Shown here: positions 43,867 through 53,231 of the stretch, in pieces
Numbering within the stretch: the first letter of the stretch is position 1
How the letters are laid out: each line of letters begins with the position of its first letter
Assembly (NCBI GenBank): GCA_965140555.1
Contig: OZ223259.1
Span: 2,976,001 to 3,040,000 of the forward strand
Reading direction: 5' to 3'
DNA length: 64,000 bases
Source of the DNA: UBA1351 sp965140555
GTDB taxonomy: Bacteria; Bacillota; Clostridia; Lachnospirales; Vallitaleaceae
Position numbers and translations under genes: made by a program
Notes under the pieces: generated by a model
What the model saw: only the letters and a program-made list of their open reading frames with translations
What the model was told of the DNA's origin: nothing
Database searches by the model: none

Positions 43867-44938
43867 GACAACCGGAAGCCATAGCCATATGTCGCACCAC
43901 AGGCTCATACATAATCGGAGATTTTATCTGCTTACCAAGTAAGTTAAGACGTAATTGGTGAAGTTTTTGATGATAAGCCCGTCGCCATGCTTTTGTCGGT
44001 ACGGTTAATAACGTGTCTGCCAGATAGGAAGCTGTATTTAAAGCATAGCTAATACCTTCAGCAGAACTGGGACTAATGGCTCCGGCAGACTCGCCAATAA
44101 GAAAGACATTGTCGATACCGCCCGATAGCATGGATAACTTGGTGGTTCGATTAAGAAAAGTACCTTCATACATTAAGGGTGTTCCTAGATGAACATCATG
44201 AGTATGGAGGTGCTTTTTTAATTGTTCAAAGCGTTCCCGGCAGTTTTTGCCTTGCGGCAAAGCAGAACCCAGAAGAATCTTGTCGCCTTTTGGTATAATC
44301 CATGAATAAAAATCCGTAACATGGCGATCAAAAATTGCTGTATAGTACGGCGCGTGAATCCTATCGCTTTTAAACCATTGGCTAATAGCAACATAGGAGT
44401 CCGGGACTGGAGTATCGGTGGGCAAGAATGTACGTCGAACGATGGAATTGGCCCCATCAGCACCAATGAGAATAGGGGATGTTGCATGATAGGTCTTTTT
44501 GTTACAGGTGTAGGTGACTTCATAGGCTGTATCATCTAGAGTACTTAGCTGATTGAGGGAGGTGACAAGGCTTTCGAAGTGGCACGTCACCGTATCGGGA
44601 ATCAGGGAGACTAAGTAGCGGTCAAAAGCCTCCCGATCCATATTGTAGTAATACCGCTGGTAATAGCGAGTAAGATGGGTATCCAAATCCATGGTTCGTA
44701 CAGCGAAGAGCTGTGGATCCACGAGAATATCTTTAGGAATGCCAAGACCAAGGGTTGCCAAGGCTTTCTGGGCATCTGGGGCTAGTAGTCCGCCACAGCT
44801 TTTACGATGGGAAAACGTATCTGTATGATGGAGATTACGTTTATCTAAAAGCAGTACGTTATAACGCTTACCAATTAGTCGAGCTAGGGTTGCACCGGAC
44901 GGACCGGCACCTATAATAATCATATCGTATGTATTCAT
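43820..44938 (-). CDS. FAD-dependent geranylgeranyl-reductase-family oxidoreductase
   Basis: 372 aa. FAD-binding GAGPSGATLARLIG at 9-22, PILIGADGANSIVRRTF near 150 and LIGESAGAISPSSAEGI near 275 mark the GGR/p-hydroxybenzoate-hydroxylase-like family. It could reduce a double bond of an isoprenoid or oxidise an aromatic compound. Start ATG after AGGAGG. It is in one minus-strand group with the HTH and DUF2975 genes upstream, 11 bp from the HTH gene. Confidence 0.8.
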   Translation of the reverse strand: MNTYDMIIIGAGPSGATLARLIGKRYNVLLLDKRNLHHTDTFSHRKSCGGLLAPDAQKALATLGLGIPKDILVDPQLFAVRTMDLDTHLTRYYQRYYYNMDREAFDRYLVSLIPDTVTCHFESLVTSLNQLSTLDDTAYEVTYTCNKKTYHATSPILIGADGANSIVRRTFLPTDTPVPDSYVAISQWFKSDRIHAPYYTAIFDRHVTDFYSWIIPKGDKILLGSALPQGKNCRERFEQLKKHLHTHDVHLGTPLMYEGTFLNRTTKLSMLSGGIDNVFLIGESAGAISPSSAEGISYALNTASYLADTLLTVPTKAWRRAYHQKLHQLRLNLLGKQIKSPIMYEPVVRHMAMASGCLSLPVGMNRRSPELQ

Positions 44939-44949
44939 TGGGGTACCTC

Positions 44950-45162
44950 CTACTCATCATCTTCTGTAAAACTAAGAATATCACCGGGCTGGCACTCAAG
45001 AGCTTTACAGATTTCATTTAAGGTGTGTATGCGTATGGCTTTTGCCTTTCCGTTTTTAAGAATGGAAAGGTTTGCCATAGTAATGCCTATGTGGTCGGCC
45101 AACTGGGTGACGCTCATCTTTCGCTTTGCTAACATGACGTCTATATGAATTTGAATAGCCAT
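44950..45162 (-). CDS. Small helix-turn-helix regulator (YozG-like, Cro/CI)
   Basis: 70 aa, a single HTH domain: MSVTQLADHIGITMANLSILKNGKAKAIRIHTL with QPGDILSFT end, the typical size and pattern of the YozG-like regulators found next to DUF2975 membrane proteins. Start ATG after AGGTG, 9 bp after the DUF2975 gene. Probably works with that membrane protein in an unknown response. Confidence 0.85.
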   Translation of the reverse strand: MAIQIHIDVMLAKRKMSVTQLADHIGITMANLSILKNGKAKAIRIHTLNEICKALECQPGDILSFTEDDE

Positions 45163-45171
45163 TATATCACC

Positions 45172-45651
45172 TCAAATCGTCAAATCATTTTCGTTTTTGA
45201 GTTCCATTCCATTTGCCATAAGTCGCTGAAGAACTAAGGCAAAGACGCCAACGACAAAGGCAATAAATATCATGCCGAAACCGATGAGAATCACGCCGGG
45301 GGCATCACTGAGGTCGCCGATGTAATAGAAGAGAGGGAACAAACAAAGGTAAATACCGGAGACGATAAAAGCTGAAAATTTTATTTTTGCTAAACAGTGT
45401 AAAGAAAACAGGCTGAAAGCCTCCTTTTTATCAATGCGCGTTAGGAGTAAAAATGATTGATAAATAGCATAAAAAAAACAAAGGGCTGTCATATACAACA
45501 GGACTTGAGCCGGATAGCGGAAAGGTTGAATAGCCGGAAAGGGACTGAACCATTGGGTGAGAAGTTCAGGAAGAAGCCATATACATAGAATAAGGACCGG
45601 AAAGGTCATGAGTATTAATACGAGTTTTAGAAAAGATGTCTCTTTATTCAT
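45172..45651 (-). CDS. DUF2975 family membrane protein
   Basis: About 159 aa with four transmembrane segments (about 8-29, 46-64, 85-108, 118-140). DUF2975 proteins are usually paired with a small HTH regulator as here. ATG at 45651 follows GAGGT by 8 nt. The 5' leader carries a hairpin (45661-45700) that contains this ribosome binding site and is followed by seven T, and a consensus-like promoter at 45703-45731 stands before it. The function is unknown. Confidence 0.8.
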   Translation of the reverse strand: MNKETSFLKLVLILMTFPVLILCIWLLPELLTQWFSPFPAIQPFRYPAQVLLYMTALCFFYAIYQSFLLLTRIDKKEAFSLFSLHCLAKIKFSAFIVSGIYLCLFPLFYYIGDLSDAPGVILIGFGMIFIAFVVGVFALVLQRLMANGMELKNENDLTI

Positions 45652-45700
45652 AAAAAAATACCTCAATGAGCGTCAACAGGGTTGATGGTTATCATTGAGG
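45652..45700 (-). promoter_or_regulatory. Leader terminator-like hairpin hiding the DUF2975 ribosome binding site
   Basis: On the minus strand CCTCAATGA (45700-45692) and TCATTGAGG (45669-45661) form a perfect 9-bp stem with an inner TCAAC/GTTGA stem, followed by TATTTTTTTA. The GAGG of the right arm is the ribosome binding site of the gene at 45651. It could therefore control both elongation and translation initiation. Confidence 0.65.
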
Positions 45701-45702
45701 TA

Positions 45703-45731
45703 ACTATAGCATAATATTTATCGTTTTACAA
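45703..45731 (-). promoter_or_regulatory. Promoter of the DUF2975/HTH/FAD-reductase group
   Basis: On the minus strand TTGTAA (45731-45726), 17-bp spacer, TATAGT (45708-45703), placing the transcript start directly at the leader hairpin. Confidence 0.6.
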
Positions 45732-45757
45732 TAAAAATATATCGAATTGCAATATAT

Positions 45758-46876
45758 CTATTTCCCCTTTTTGAATTGATAAGGGGTGATGGTGAACTGA
45801 TTTTTACGTTGAATAGACTCAAGGTGCTTTAATTCACTTGTGGTCAAAATAGCGATGGATATGCCGGATTGTCCGGCACGACCGGTTCTTCCGGCACGGT
45901 GAATATATTCATCGGTTTGGTCCGATAAGTCCAGGTGGATGATATGGGTTACATCATCAAAGTCGAGGCCACGAGCCATAAGGTCTGAGGCGATGAGCAC
46001 CTTCGCTTTTCCGGATCGGAATTTCTGTAAAGCCTTTTGGCGTTCCGATTTCTTAGCATTACCAAAAATACAGACCGATGGAATACTGTGATAGTTCAAA
46101 CGGTCGTTCATATCTTGAATAAGTTCATTTCTGTTTAAGAAGACAATTGCTTTTTTTGGGTCTTCAGCTGCAATAATCTTACGTAAATATTTGATTTTAT
46201 CCCGTTGTGTCGATTCAATAGAATAATGTTGAATATCTGTATTTGTTTTTGTTTCAGACAAACTAAAGATAATCGGATCCTTCATTATTTCTTTGGCCTT
46301 TGCCAAAGAAGCAGGTTTCAATGAAGCTGAAAGGGCAACGAGTTGACGATCACGTAGTGTTGTTTTGATAACATCACCGACCACACGGTTGTTGTCTTTT
46401 GACAAAAGCTTGTCGGCTTCGTCAATGACAATAGTTTTGACAGTATGTGCCTTTATTTTTTTCATTTTAATAAGCTCCAGGATACGACCTGGGGTGCCTA
46501 CAATAATATGCGGTTTATCCTTTAAAGCATCGATTTGGCGTTTGATGCTTACGTTACCGATAATGGCTTGTGAACGAACGCCTTGGTCGGCAGCGGCAGC
46601 TAACGTTTTAATAACGTCATTAATCTGTAAAGCCAGCTCATGAGACGGTGCCAAGATGAGTGTATGGAGATCTTTACTTGAGCTATCAATGCGAAGGAAA
46701 GCCGGAAGAAGGTAGGTAAGGGTTTTTCCGCTACCGGTAACGGCTTCAGCAATAACATCTTTGTTTTCAAAAATGGGTGTGGTTGCTTGTTGTTGGATGT
46801 CAGTGGGAGCTGTAATACCCATGCTTTCTAGAGCATTAACGAGTGCTTCCTGTGGAATAAGTTGACTGAAATTCAT
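45758..46876 (-). CDS. DEAD-box RNA helicase
   Basis: 372 aa, the two-domain helicase core only, without a C-terminal RNA-binding extension. Motifs: Q-motif region TDIQQQATTPIF, motif I AVTGSGKT, motif II VIDEADKLL (DEAD), motif III SAS, motif VI HRAGRTGRAG. ATG at 46876 has AAGG eight nt upstream. Its role is RNA remodelling, possibly in ribosome assembly or cold adaptation. Single transcript. Confidence 0.92.
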   Translation of the reverse strand: MNFSQLIPQEALVNALESMGITAPTDIQQQATTPIFENKDVIAEAVTGSGKTLTYLLPAFLRIDSSSKDLHTLILAPSHELALQINDVIKTLAAAADQGVRSQAIIGNVSIKRQIDALKDKPHIIVGTPGRILELIKMKKIKAHTVKTIVIDEADKLLSKDNNRVVGDVIKTTLRDRQLVALSASLKPASLAKAKEIMKDPIIFSLSETKTNTDIQHYSIESTQRDKIKYLRKIIAAEDPKKAIVFLNRNELIQDMNDRLNYHSIPSVCIFGNAKKSERQKALQKFRSGKAKVLIASDLMARGLDFDDVTHIIHLDLSDQTDEYIHRAGRTGRAGQSGISIAILTTSELKHLESIQRKNQFTITPYQFKKGK

Positions 46877-47195
46877 AATGTATACCTTTTCTGATGTGAT
46901 AGGACACATCACTTTCTAATATAATAACGTGTGACACTCCAAGATGGAGCTACTAAGTCACTAAGACTTCCGTAAGTTTGATCGGACGTTCATGGTCTGA
47001 CCATTAGTTGTATTATATCATATCTAGCGCTTATGAGCATTAAGCAATCGCCGGAATATTAGGAAGCTTGATTACGGCATTCTTATTTTTTGGAATTATG
47101 AACTATTATACCACTTTTTACCTTTACTATAAGGAAAAATCCGTTTTGTTTTGCCGGATGGTATTTGTTAGAGTGTGTGAAAAAAGGAGGCTATT

Positions 47196-49199
47196 ATGAA
47201 GAGTTTAAAAGCAAAGTATTTGCTGTTACTAAGCACCGTCATCATTTGTATTTGTGTTGGTGTGGGAGGGAGTGCCTACTATTTTTCCGGTAAATCCATT
47301 GAACATATTATAACTCCTATGTTGTCGGAGTCATCCGGTAAAATGGCTACGATTGTATCTGAAAAAATAAATACAAAAATGGAAGTGGTAAAAACATGGG
47401 CGAATCTGGATGTATTGAGTGATGAGAAAACCGACCGAGACACAAAACTTGATTACCTAAAGAAAGAAGTCAAGCGGTTGGGCTATAAAGGTGCTGCTAT
47501 AGGTGGAATCGATAGCATTGCCTATAATACAGACGGAGAAACATTGGATTTGACAGATATGGATTATTATAAAGAGGTTCTGCAAGGGAATCCGGTTATA
47601 ACAGATCCTATTATAACGAATCCTTCCACGGGGGACTCCATTGTCAGTATCGCATGTCCTCTCAAAAATTCGGATAATAAGATCATAGGCGTCATAATGG
47701 GGGTTGTTGATGGGAGATCTTTGGCCTCATTATATCATGATACAACGATGAATCAAGATATAGACTATTACCTTTTGAATCGTGAAGGAACCATTATTTC
47801 TCATGAAAATATGGACCGTGTCATCAATAAAGAAAATATATTAGAAAAGAGTAAAACGATGACAGATCTTCGAGCTCAAGCACTCTTTGAAAAGGTTGTT
47901 AAGGGAGAGCAGGGAAGTGGTGAATATACCGATGGAAAGCAAGTGAAACTGTTATCGTATGCACCGGTAAAAGGTGCTAATTGGAGCGTTGTTTCATCGG
48001 TTACTCGTCAGGAGATAATGAAGGATTTAATTCAACTTCAATATATCATTCTTGGAATTTCAGTAGGAGCACTTCTTGTTGCACTTCTTCTTATCTATAT
48101 TGTTACAGTAAAACTTGTGAAACGTATACGACTGGTATCAAAAGAGTTTGAAGGTATGTCTGTAGGAGATTTCAGACAATTGGAACAACAAAAAGTATAC
48201 GCCTCAGATGAACTTGGTGAAACGATGATTTCCATGGTAACAATGAAAAAAGCTATAAGGGAAATGGTTGGAGGCATTCGAGGGATATCAACAGATTTGA
48301 ATAATGATGCGCTAACGTTTAAAGCGCATACAGAGGAAATGTCCGGTATGCTTGTAAATTTGCAACGTGGATTACAGGAGACGAATACAAGTGTTGAAAG
48401 TCAGTCGATATCCCTTATGGATATTTCGGAAATCAGTATGAACTTTGGCGACAAAATGAATACGATTATCGAGCATATAAAAGATATTGAAGGACAATCC
48501 CAACAGATTGACCGGCTGTCGGAAAACGGAAGTAATCGTATGCTTGAAATGAATCAATCCATATATCAGGTGAGTAGTGAATTTCAAGAGTTTTCAACTA
48601 AGGTGAGTCAGTTAGATGAACGCATTAATCAAATTACAGATATAACACAGCTCATAAATGACATTTCTGAACAGACGAATTTGTTGGCGTTAAATGCTGC
48701 TATTGAGGCTGCAAGAGCAGGAGAATCAGGGAAAGGGTTTGCCGTCGTTGCAGATGAAATAAGAAAACTGTCAGAACAATCGAGAGTGTCTTCAAGGGGA
48801 ATTGACGAATTGGTTAAAAGGGTTTCCATTGAATCAGCCTACATTTTGAAGTCGGGAAAAACAATCGAAGAGGTATTGAATTCTCAAACAAACGTTGTCG
48901 AAGAAGCAATTGCATCCTATAAGCATATTGTGGACTCTATTGAGGATATTAGTAAAAAAATCTCATATGCCAATGAATCGATGCAAAGGATTGAAGGGGA
49001 TAAGAATGATATGCTGTCAAAAATTCAAGATATATCGGCTGTTTCCCAAGAGGTTGCATCAATGTCCCAAGAGATGACAGCGTCGTCGGAACAAGTGGTT
49101 AACACCATTCATATTATAGATGAAGGTGCGAATACGATAAAAAATAGGGTACATAATTTGGATGAAGGCGTATCTCAATTTCAAATTGAAGATAAGTAA
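47196..49199 (+). CDS. Methyl-accepting chemotaxis protein with extracellular Cache-like sensor
   Basis: 667 aa. First transmembrane helix about 8-29, a Cache-type sensory domain (about 35-270; DLTDMDYYKEVLQGNPVITDPIITNPSTG, VVDGRSLASLY), second helix about 280-304, HAMP region, then the signalling domain with the invariant hairpin tip LINDISEQTNLLALNAAIEAARAGE. Works with CheA/CheW in taxis. A GCCGGATG sequence (47153-47160) in the upstream gap weakly resembles a flagellar sigma-28 -10 box. Confidence 0.92.
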   Translation: MKSLKAKYLLLLSTVIICICVGVGGSAYYFSGKSIEHIITPMLSESSGKMATIVSEKINTKMEVVKTWANLDVLSDEKTDRDTKLDYLKKEVKRLGYKGAAIGGIDSIAYNTDGETLDLTDMDYYKEVLQGNPVITDPIITNPSTGDSIVSIACPLKNSDNKIIGVIMGVVDGRSLASLYHDTTMNQDIDYYLLNREGTIISHENMDRVINKENILEKSKTMTDLRAQALFEKVVKGEQGSGEYTDGKQVKLLSYAPVKGANWSVVSSVTRQEIMKDLIQLQYIILGISVGALLVALLLIYIVTVKLVKRIRLVSKEFEGMSVGDFRQLEQQKVYASDELGETMISMVTMKKAIREMVGGIRGISTDLNNDALTFKAHTEEMSGMLVNLQRGLQETNTSVESQSISLMDISEISMNFGDKMNTIIEHIKDIEGQSQQIDRLSENGSNRMLEMNQSIYQVSSEFQEFSTKVSQLDERINQITDITQLINDISEQTNLLALNAAIEAARAGESGKGFAVVADEIRKLSEQSRVSSRGIDELVKRVSIESAYILKSGKTIEEVLNSQTNVVEEAIASYKHIVDSIEDISKKISYANESMQRIEGDKNDMLSKIQDISAVSQEVASMSQEMTASSEQVVNTIHIIDEGANTIKNRVHNLDEGVSQFQIEDK

Positions 49200-49281
49200 C
49201 GATATTTCCTCTTCGATAGGGAAAAAGGCAAGTTGAGGAACGCCGGAAACATGGATTACTATAGTTATAGATCAAACAAAT

Positions 49282-49400
49282 GATTAGGGCGTCAAAAGCA
49301 AGTTTCCCTAAATTCGCATACAATATATAGATTACGTAGATGCGTTCGTAACAATATATTGTATGCGAAAGTTCAACTATATGCTTTTGACACCCTAATC
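49282..49400. repeat. MITE-like long imperfect hairpin
   Basis: Left arm from GATTAGGGCGTCAAAAGCA to TTCGCATACAATATAT (49282-49328) and right arm ATATATTGTATGCGAA...TGCTTTTGACACCCTAATC (49354-49400) are inverted repeats, with mismatches only in the middle of each arm. A degenerate further copy of the left arm follows at 49407-49438, and the flank ACAAATGATTA occurs on both sides. The left arm is repeated at 11427-11466. No gene is encoded; the gap 49200-49503 holds otherwise only AT-rich leader DNA. Confidence 0.7.
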
Positions 49401-49503
49401 AACAAATGATTAAGGCGTTAAAACGAAGGTTCGCATAATTCACAGGCACTCGAATCACTATAGAGTTTTAACATGCTGATCAACAATATAGGAGGAAAAA
49501 CAA

Positions 49504-50145
49504 ATGAAATACGAAAAAATAAGGAAAAAGGTATTAGAAGCAATTCTCGAAGCAGTAGAGCAAGGCATGATAAAAGGAACATCAGGCAATATTGCAATGC
49601 GAGATGATGTGGACGATGTTGTTGCAATTACACCCAGTGGTATAGCTTATAAAGGAATGACGGCGGAAGATATTGCCATTGTTGACTTAAACGGGAAGTG
49701 GATTGACGGACCTTATAAACCGTCTTCAGAGGTTCCTATGCACACAGCTGTAATGAGAGCACGTCCGGACGTGAGGGCAACCGTGCATACCCATGCTATG
49801 TTTGCAACGATTATGGCAATGACAGGAGAAGAACTTCAACCGTCTACACCACCACAATGTGAGTTTGTGCCGGTTAAAACCGTGCCGTTTACAATGCCCG
49901 GAAGCAATGAAGTTGCAGAGAAGATTGTTGAAGCGCTAGGAGAAAATGGACGCTCTGTTCTTATAAAAAACCATGGAATGTTTAGTTGCGGTAAAGATAT
50001 GAAAGCAGCAATGTCGGCAGCTATCTATACAGAAGAAATGGCCTTGACGGAATATTATGCGCGTTTATTGAATGTTTTTCAACCGATGCCGGAAGAAGCG
50101 GTTAATAAGATGCTAGCTCTTATTGCAGCAGACCAAGCAGTATAA
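49504..50145 (+). CDS. Class II aldolase/epimerase (AraD/FucA family)
   Basis: 213 aa, normal length. Zn-binding His95 and His97 (VHTHAMF), His157 (NHGMF), the catalytic-type Glu76 in SSEVPMH and phosphate-binding GTSGN (25-29) are all present. Members cleave sugar phosphates (fuculose-1-P, rhamnulose-1-P) into dihydroxyacetone phosphate and an aldehyde, or epimerise ribulose-5-P. It opens the catabolic cluster behind AGGAGG, downstream of a MITE-like hairpin. The substrate is unknown. Confidence 0.85.
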   Translation: MKYEKIRKKVLEAILEAVEQGMIKGTSGNIAMRDDVDDVVAITPSGIAYKGMTAEDIAIVDLNGKWIDGPYKPSSEVPMHTAVMRARPDVRATVHTHAMFATIMAMTGEELQPSTPPQCEFVPVKTVPFTMPGSNEVAEKIVEALGENGRSVLIKNHGMFSCGKDMKAAMSAAIYTEEMALTEYYARLLNVFQPMPEEAVNKMLALIAADQAV

Positions 50146-50166
50146 GTATAAAAGAAAGGAGCCCTT

Positions 50167-52134
50167 ATGTCGACTCTTGTTGAGAAATACAGACACCCTC
50201 AATATCCGAATCTATTTGAGCCTTTAAGAATCGGTAATATTAAGTTGAAAAACAGAATAATATGTGCGCCAACAAGTCCGAGTATGATTGATTTGAACGG
50301 ACATTTTACACCGGAGATGATAGCATATTTGGGAGAAAAAGCAAAAGGGGGCGCCGCTGTAGTCACATATGGTGAAGCTATTGTACATTCGGCAACGGGT
50401 AAATCCCATAATAAGCAGTTATGTTTAGACGTATTTGGTGTTCGACAAGGGATGACCCAAGTTGCCAGAGCGATTCATAATGGTGGGGCCTATGCCAATA
50501 TTCAGTTGTCACATGGTGGTAAATATGGTGGGCTATCCAGTGTAGGTGGTGATGTAGGTGTCGGTCAAATCGCCTATGGTCCAAGTGATGAACTGACGGA
50601 CAAAGGTGAAGTAAAAGCAATGCCTCATGCGATGATTTATGAAATTATAGAAGCCTATAAAAAAGGGGCTATCTTATGTAAAGAAACAGGGTTTGACATG
50701 GTACAGATTCATGCAGCTCACGGATGGTTGTTTTCTCAGTTTCTATCACCGACGTTAAATAAGAGAACGGACGAATTCGGAGGCAGTTTAGAAAATCGAG
50801 CTCGATTTTTCTTGAAAGCAATTGATGCGGTAAGGGAAGGTGTGGGACCCCACTTTCCGATTGAAGTAAGGATATCCGGTGATGATCTGACACCCGACGG
50901 ACTGGGCATGCAAGAATGTATTGCGGTGGCTAAGATGATTGACGATAAAGTGGACCTGATGAATGTATCCTGCGGTAATCATGAGGATCCGGATATGTTT
51001 TGTAGAACACATCCATCAGCCTTCTATCCAAGAGGGGTGAACGTATACTTGGCTGAAGCCATCAGAAAACAGGTTAAAACACCTGTTGCATGTGTGGGTT
51101 CCTTGAATTATCCGGAACATATGGAGGAAATACTAGAAACCGGTCAAGCAGATGCAGTAGAAATTGCTCGAGCTTCCTTAGCAGATCCTTATCTACCTCA
51201 TAAGGCGTTAATGGGCAATGCAGAAGATATAACGCCGTGCCTGAGATGTTATGAGTGTTTTGGGGCAACAGTAGATTTGGAGATGGCTAAGTGTGCGGTA
51301 AATCCGACAATGGGTCAACAATTATATGTGGAACCTGAGATACCGAAGCAAAAGAAAACGGTACTCATAGCGGGAGGAGGACCGGCAGGAATGGAGGCAG
51401 CTATTGTCCTAGCCGAAAGAGGGCATCAAGTTACCCTTGTAGAAAAGACCGCTGAACTTGGAGGAAATTTGAAGTCTGCCGGGGCGGCTTATTTCAAAAA
51501 GGATGTTATTGATTTTATGAATGTCTTAAAAAGGCGTGTTGCCGTGGCCGGTGTAAAGGTCTTATTGAATACATGTGTGGATAAAAACTATGTGCTGTCC
51601 AATATGCCGGATGTACTTATTACAGCTATCGGAGCGAAGGAAGTTGTACCACCGATTAAAGGAATGCAATTGCCTCATGTGGTTATGGCGGTTGATGCCG
51701 AAATGAATCCGAAACAACTCGGTAACAAAGTGGCTATTATCGGAGGCGGACTTGTGGGAAGTGAAAGTGCTATTGGTTTTGAAAGAGAAGGAAAGCAATG
51801 CACCATAATAGAGATGAAAGACAGCGTCGCTTCGGAAGTGAATAGTTTCTATCGTGGAGGGCTTATACCGGAAGTGAGCCGTTCGGCAACGTGCTATGTG
51901 AACACCAAGGTATGCGAAATTGTTGAGAAAGGTGTTCTGTGTGAGAAGGACAATGAACAGTTTCTAATTGAAGCGGATTCGGTTGTGTGTGCAGTTGGGT
52001 TTAAGCCTTTAACAGAAGACGTGGATGCACTTACTGAAATTGTAGGTGAAAGTTATAGTATCGGTGACTGTAATCGCGTCGGGAAGATATATGATGCGAT
52101 GAATAGTGCCTATTACACAGCATTACGAATATAG
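50167..52134 (+). CDS. FeS flavoenzyme of the old yellow enzyme/2,4-dienoyl-CoA or 2-enoate reductase type
   Basis: 655 aa. N-terminal FMN TIM barrel (LFEPLRIGNIKLKNRI; HAAHGWLFSQFLSP; EFGGSLENRARF), a 4Fe-4S site Cys358, Cys361, Cys364, Cys376, then an FAD/NAD(H) part with AGGGPAGMEAAIVLAERG and GGGLVGSESAIGF. The Cys spacing is C-x2-C-x2-C-x11-C. Such enzymes reduce carbon-carbon double bonds of enoates or enoyl thioesters using NAD(P)H. Ribosome binding site GAAAGGAG, 21 nt after the aldolase. Confidence 0.87.
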   Translation: MSTLVEKYRHPQYPNLFEPLRIGNIKLKNRIICAPTSPSMIDLNGHFTPEMIAYLGEKAKGGAAVVTYGEAIVHSATGKSHNKQLCLDVFGVRQGMTQVARAIHNGGAYANIQLSHGGKYGGLSSVGGDVGVGQIAYGPSDELTDKGEVKAMPHAMIYEIIEAYKKGAILCKETGFDMVQIHAAHGWLFSQFLSPTLNKRTDEFGGSLENRARFFLKAIDAVREGVGPHFPIEVRISGDDLTPDGLGMQECIAVAKMIDDKVDLMNVSCGNHEDPDMFCRTHPSAFYPRGVNVYLAEAIRKQVKTPVACVGSLNYPEHMEEILETGQADAVEIARASLADPYLPHKALMGNAEDITPCLRCYECFGATVDLEMAKCAVNPTMGQQLYVEPEIPKQKKTVLIAGGGPAGMEAAIVLAERGHQVTLVEKTAELGGNLKSAGAAYFKKDVIDFMNVLKRRVAVAGVKVLLNTCVDKNYVLSNMPDVLITAIGAKEVVPPIKGMQLPHVVMAVDAEMNPKQLGNKVAIIGGGLVGSESAIGFEREGKQCTIIEMKDSVASEVNSFYRGGLIPEVSRSATCYVNTKVCEIVEKGVLCEKDNEQFLIEADSVVCAVGFKPLTEDVDALTEIVGESYSIGDCNRVGKIYDAMNSAYYTALRI

Positions 52135-52173
52135 AATAAAGAAGTATGAATAGAAAATTGCGAGGTGAAGGAT

Positions 52174-53220
52174 ATGAAAAAAAAGTTAGTGTTATGTACA
52201 CCAGTACCGGAAGAACGCTATAAAGAAATTGAAACTTATTGTGATATTACGGTTGCCGGAGAATTAAAACATGGAAAAGGCAACGTAACAGAAGAGGTTC
52301 TGAAAGAGGAATGTATGGGGCATGAATTAGTTGTTCTTGGAGATGAAAATGCAGGAGCAGCGACAATAAAAGCATGGGCAAATTCAGGGATGAAATTTAT
52401 AGGGGTTGCCAAAGGAACGCCGGTTACGGTGGATCACAGTGCCCTCAAAGAACTTGGATTAGAACTCTCTTATACGCCGGGGAGAAACAGAGTAGCTGTA
52501 GCAGAATTTAATATAGGGCTTATGATTGATAGTGCAAGACACCTCAGTCTAAGTGCAGCCGGACTTAAATCGGGAGAGCATGTCGGACCGGAAAAGGACA
52601 ATATTTATGATGTGCCGGATAAAAAGAACGTAACATTTGGTCCTCTCGATGAGAACCATCCCTTTACAGACTATGGTATTGGGTTTGAACTTTATGGAAA
52701 GACGCTGGGAATTGTTGGATATGGTGCTATCGGAAGGGAAGTAGCGGTACGTGCTAAGGCATTCGGTATGACGATCCTTGTCTATGATCCCTATATTAAT
52801 CCGGACAATGTGACGGAGGATGTTCGTATCGTAGACTTAGATACGATGTTGGGACAAAGTGATATGATCAGCATTCATCTTCCTGTAGTAGAAGCGACCA
52901 AAGGACTTATTGATAAGCAATGGTTTAATAAAATGAAAGAAACGGCCTACGTTATCAATACGGCAAGAGCTGCGGTTATTCATCAAAAAGATTTTATAGA
53001 TGCTCTCCAAAAGGGCAGGATAAAAGGGGCAGCCGTCGATGTCTATTGGGAAGAACCGATTCCTGCAAACCATCCCCTCTTGACTATGCGAAATGTTGTG
53101 TGCACACCGCATATGGCAGGATTAACGACAGATGTGGACTACTGGTCCGGAGAGATGATGTCCAAAGAAGTCTTAGCCTATTTGAATAACGAACAAAGGC
53201 ATTACCTCTGGAAACTATAG
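52174..53220 (+). CDS. D-isomer-specific 2-hydroxyacid dehydrogenase
   Basis: 348 aa. NAD-binding GIVGYGAIGREVAVRAKAFG, then the catalytic Arg in NTARAAVI, Glu in VYWEEPIP and His in CTPHMAGL, all present. Similar in shape to 3-phosphoglycerate dehydrogenase-like enzymes but with a non-standard N-terminal half, so the substrate cannot be given. ATG at 52174 with GAGGTGAAGG before it; a GTG at 52165 is in frame. Last gene of the left arm of the cluster. Confidence 0.85.
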   Translation: MKKKLVLCTPVPEERYKEIETYCDITVAGELKHGKGNVTEEVLKEECMGHELVVLGDENAGAATIKAWANSGMKFIGVAKGTPVTVDHSALKELGLELSYTPGRNRVAVAEFNIGLMIDSARHLSLSAAGLKSGEHVGPEKDNIYDVPDKKNVTFGPLDENHPFTDYGIGFELYGKTLGIVGYGAIGREVAVRAKAFGMTILVYDPYINPDNVTEDVRIVDLDTMLGQSDMISIHLPVVEATKGLIDKQWFNKMKETAYVINTARAAVIHQKDFIDALQKGRIKGAAVDVYWEEPIPANHPLLTMRNVVCTPHMAGLTTDVDYWSGEMMSKEVLAYLNNEQRHYLWKL

Positions 53221-53231
53221 CCGTCATGAGA

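Noticed and set aside
47153..47160. Sigma-28 (flagellar) promoter upstream of the chemoreceptor
   Set aside because: GCCGGATG differs from the GCCGATAA-type -10 and no clear TAAA -35 lies at the right distance; left as a remark only.
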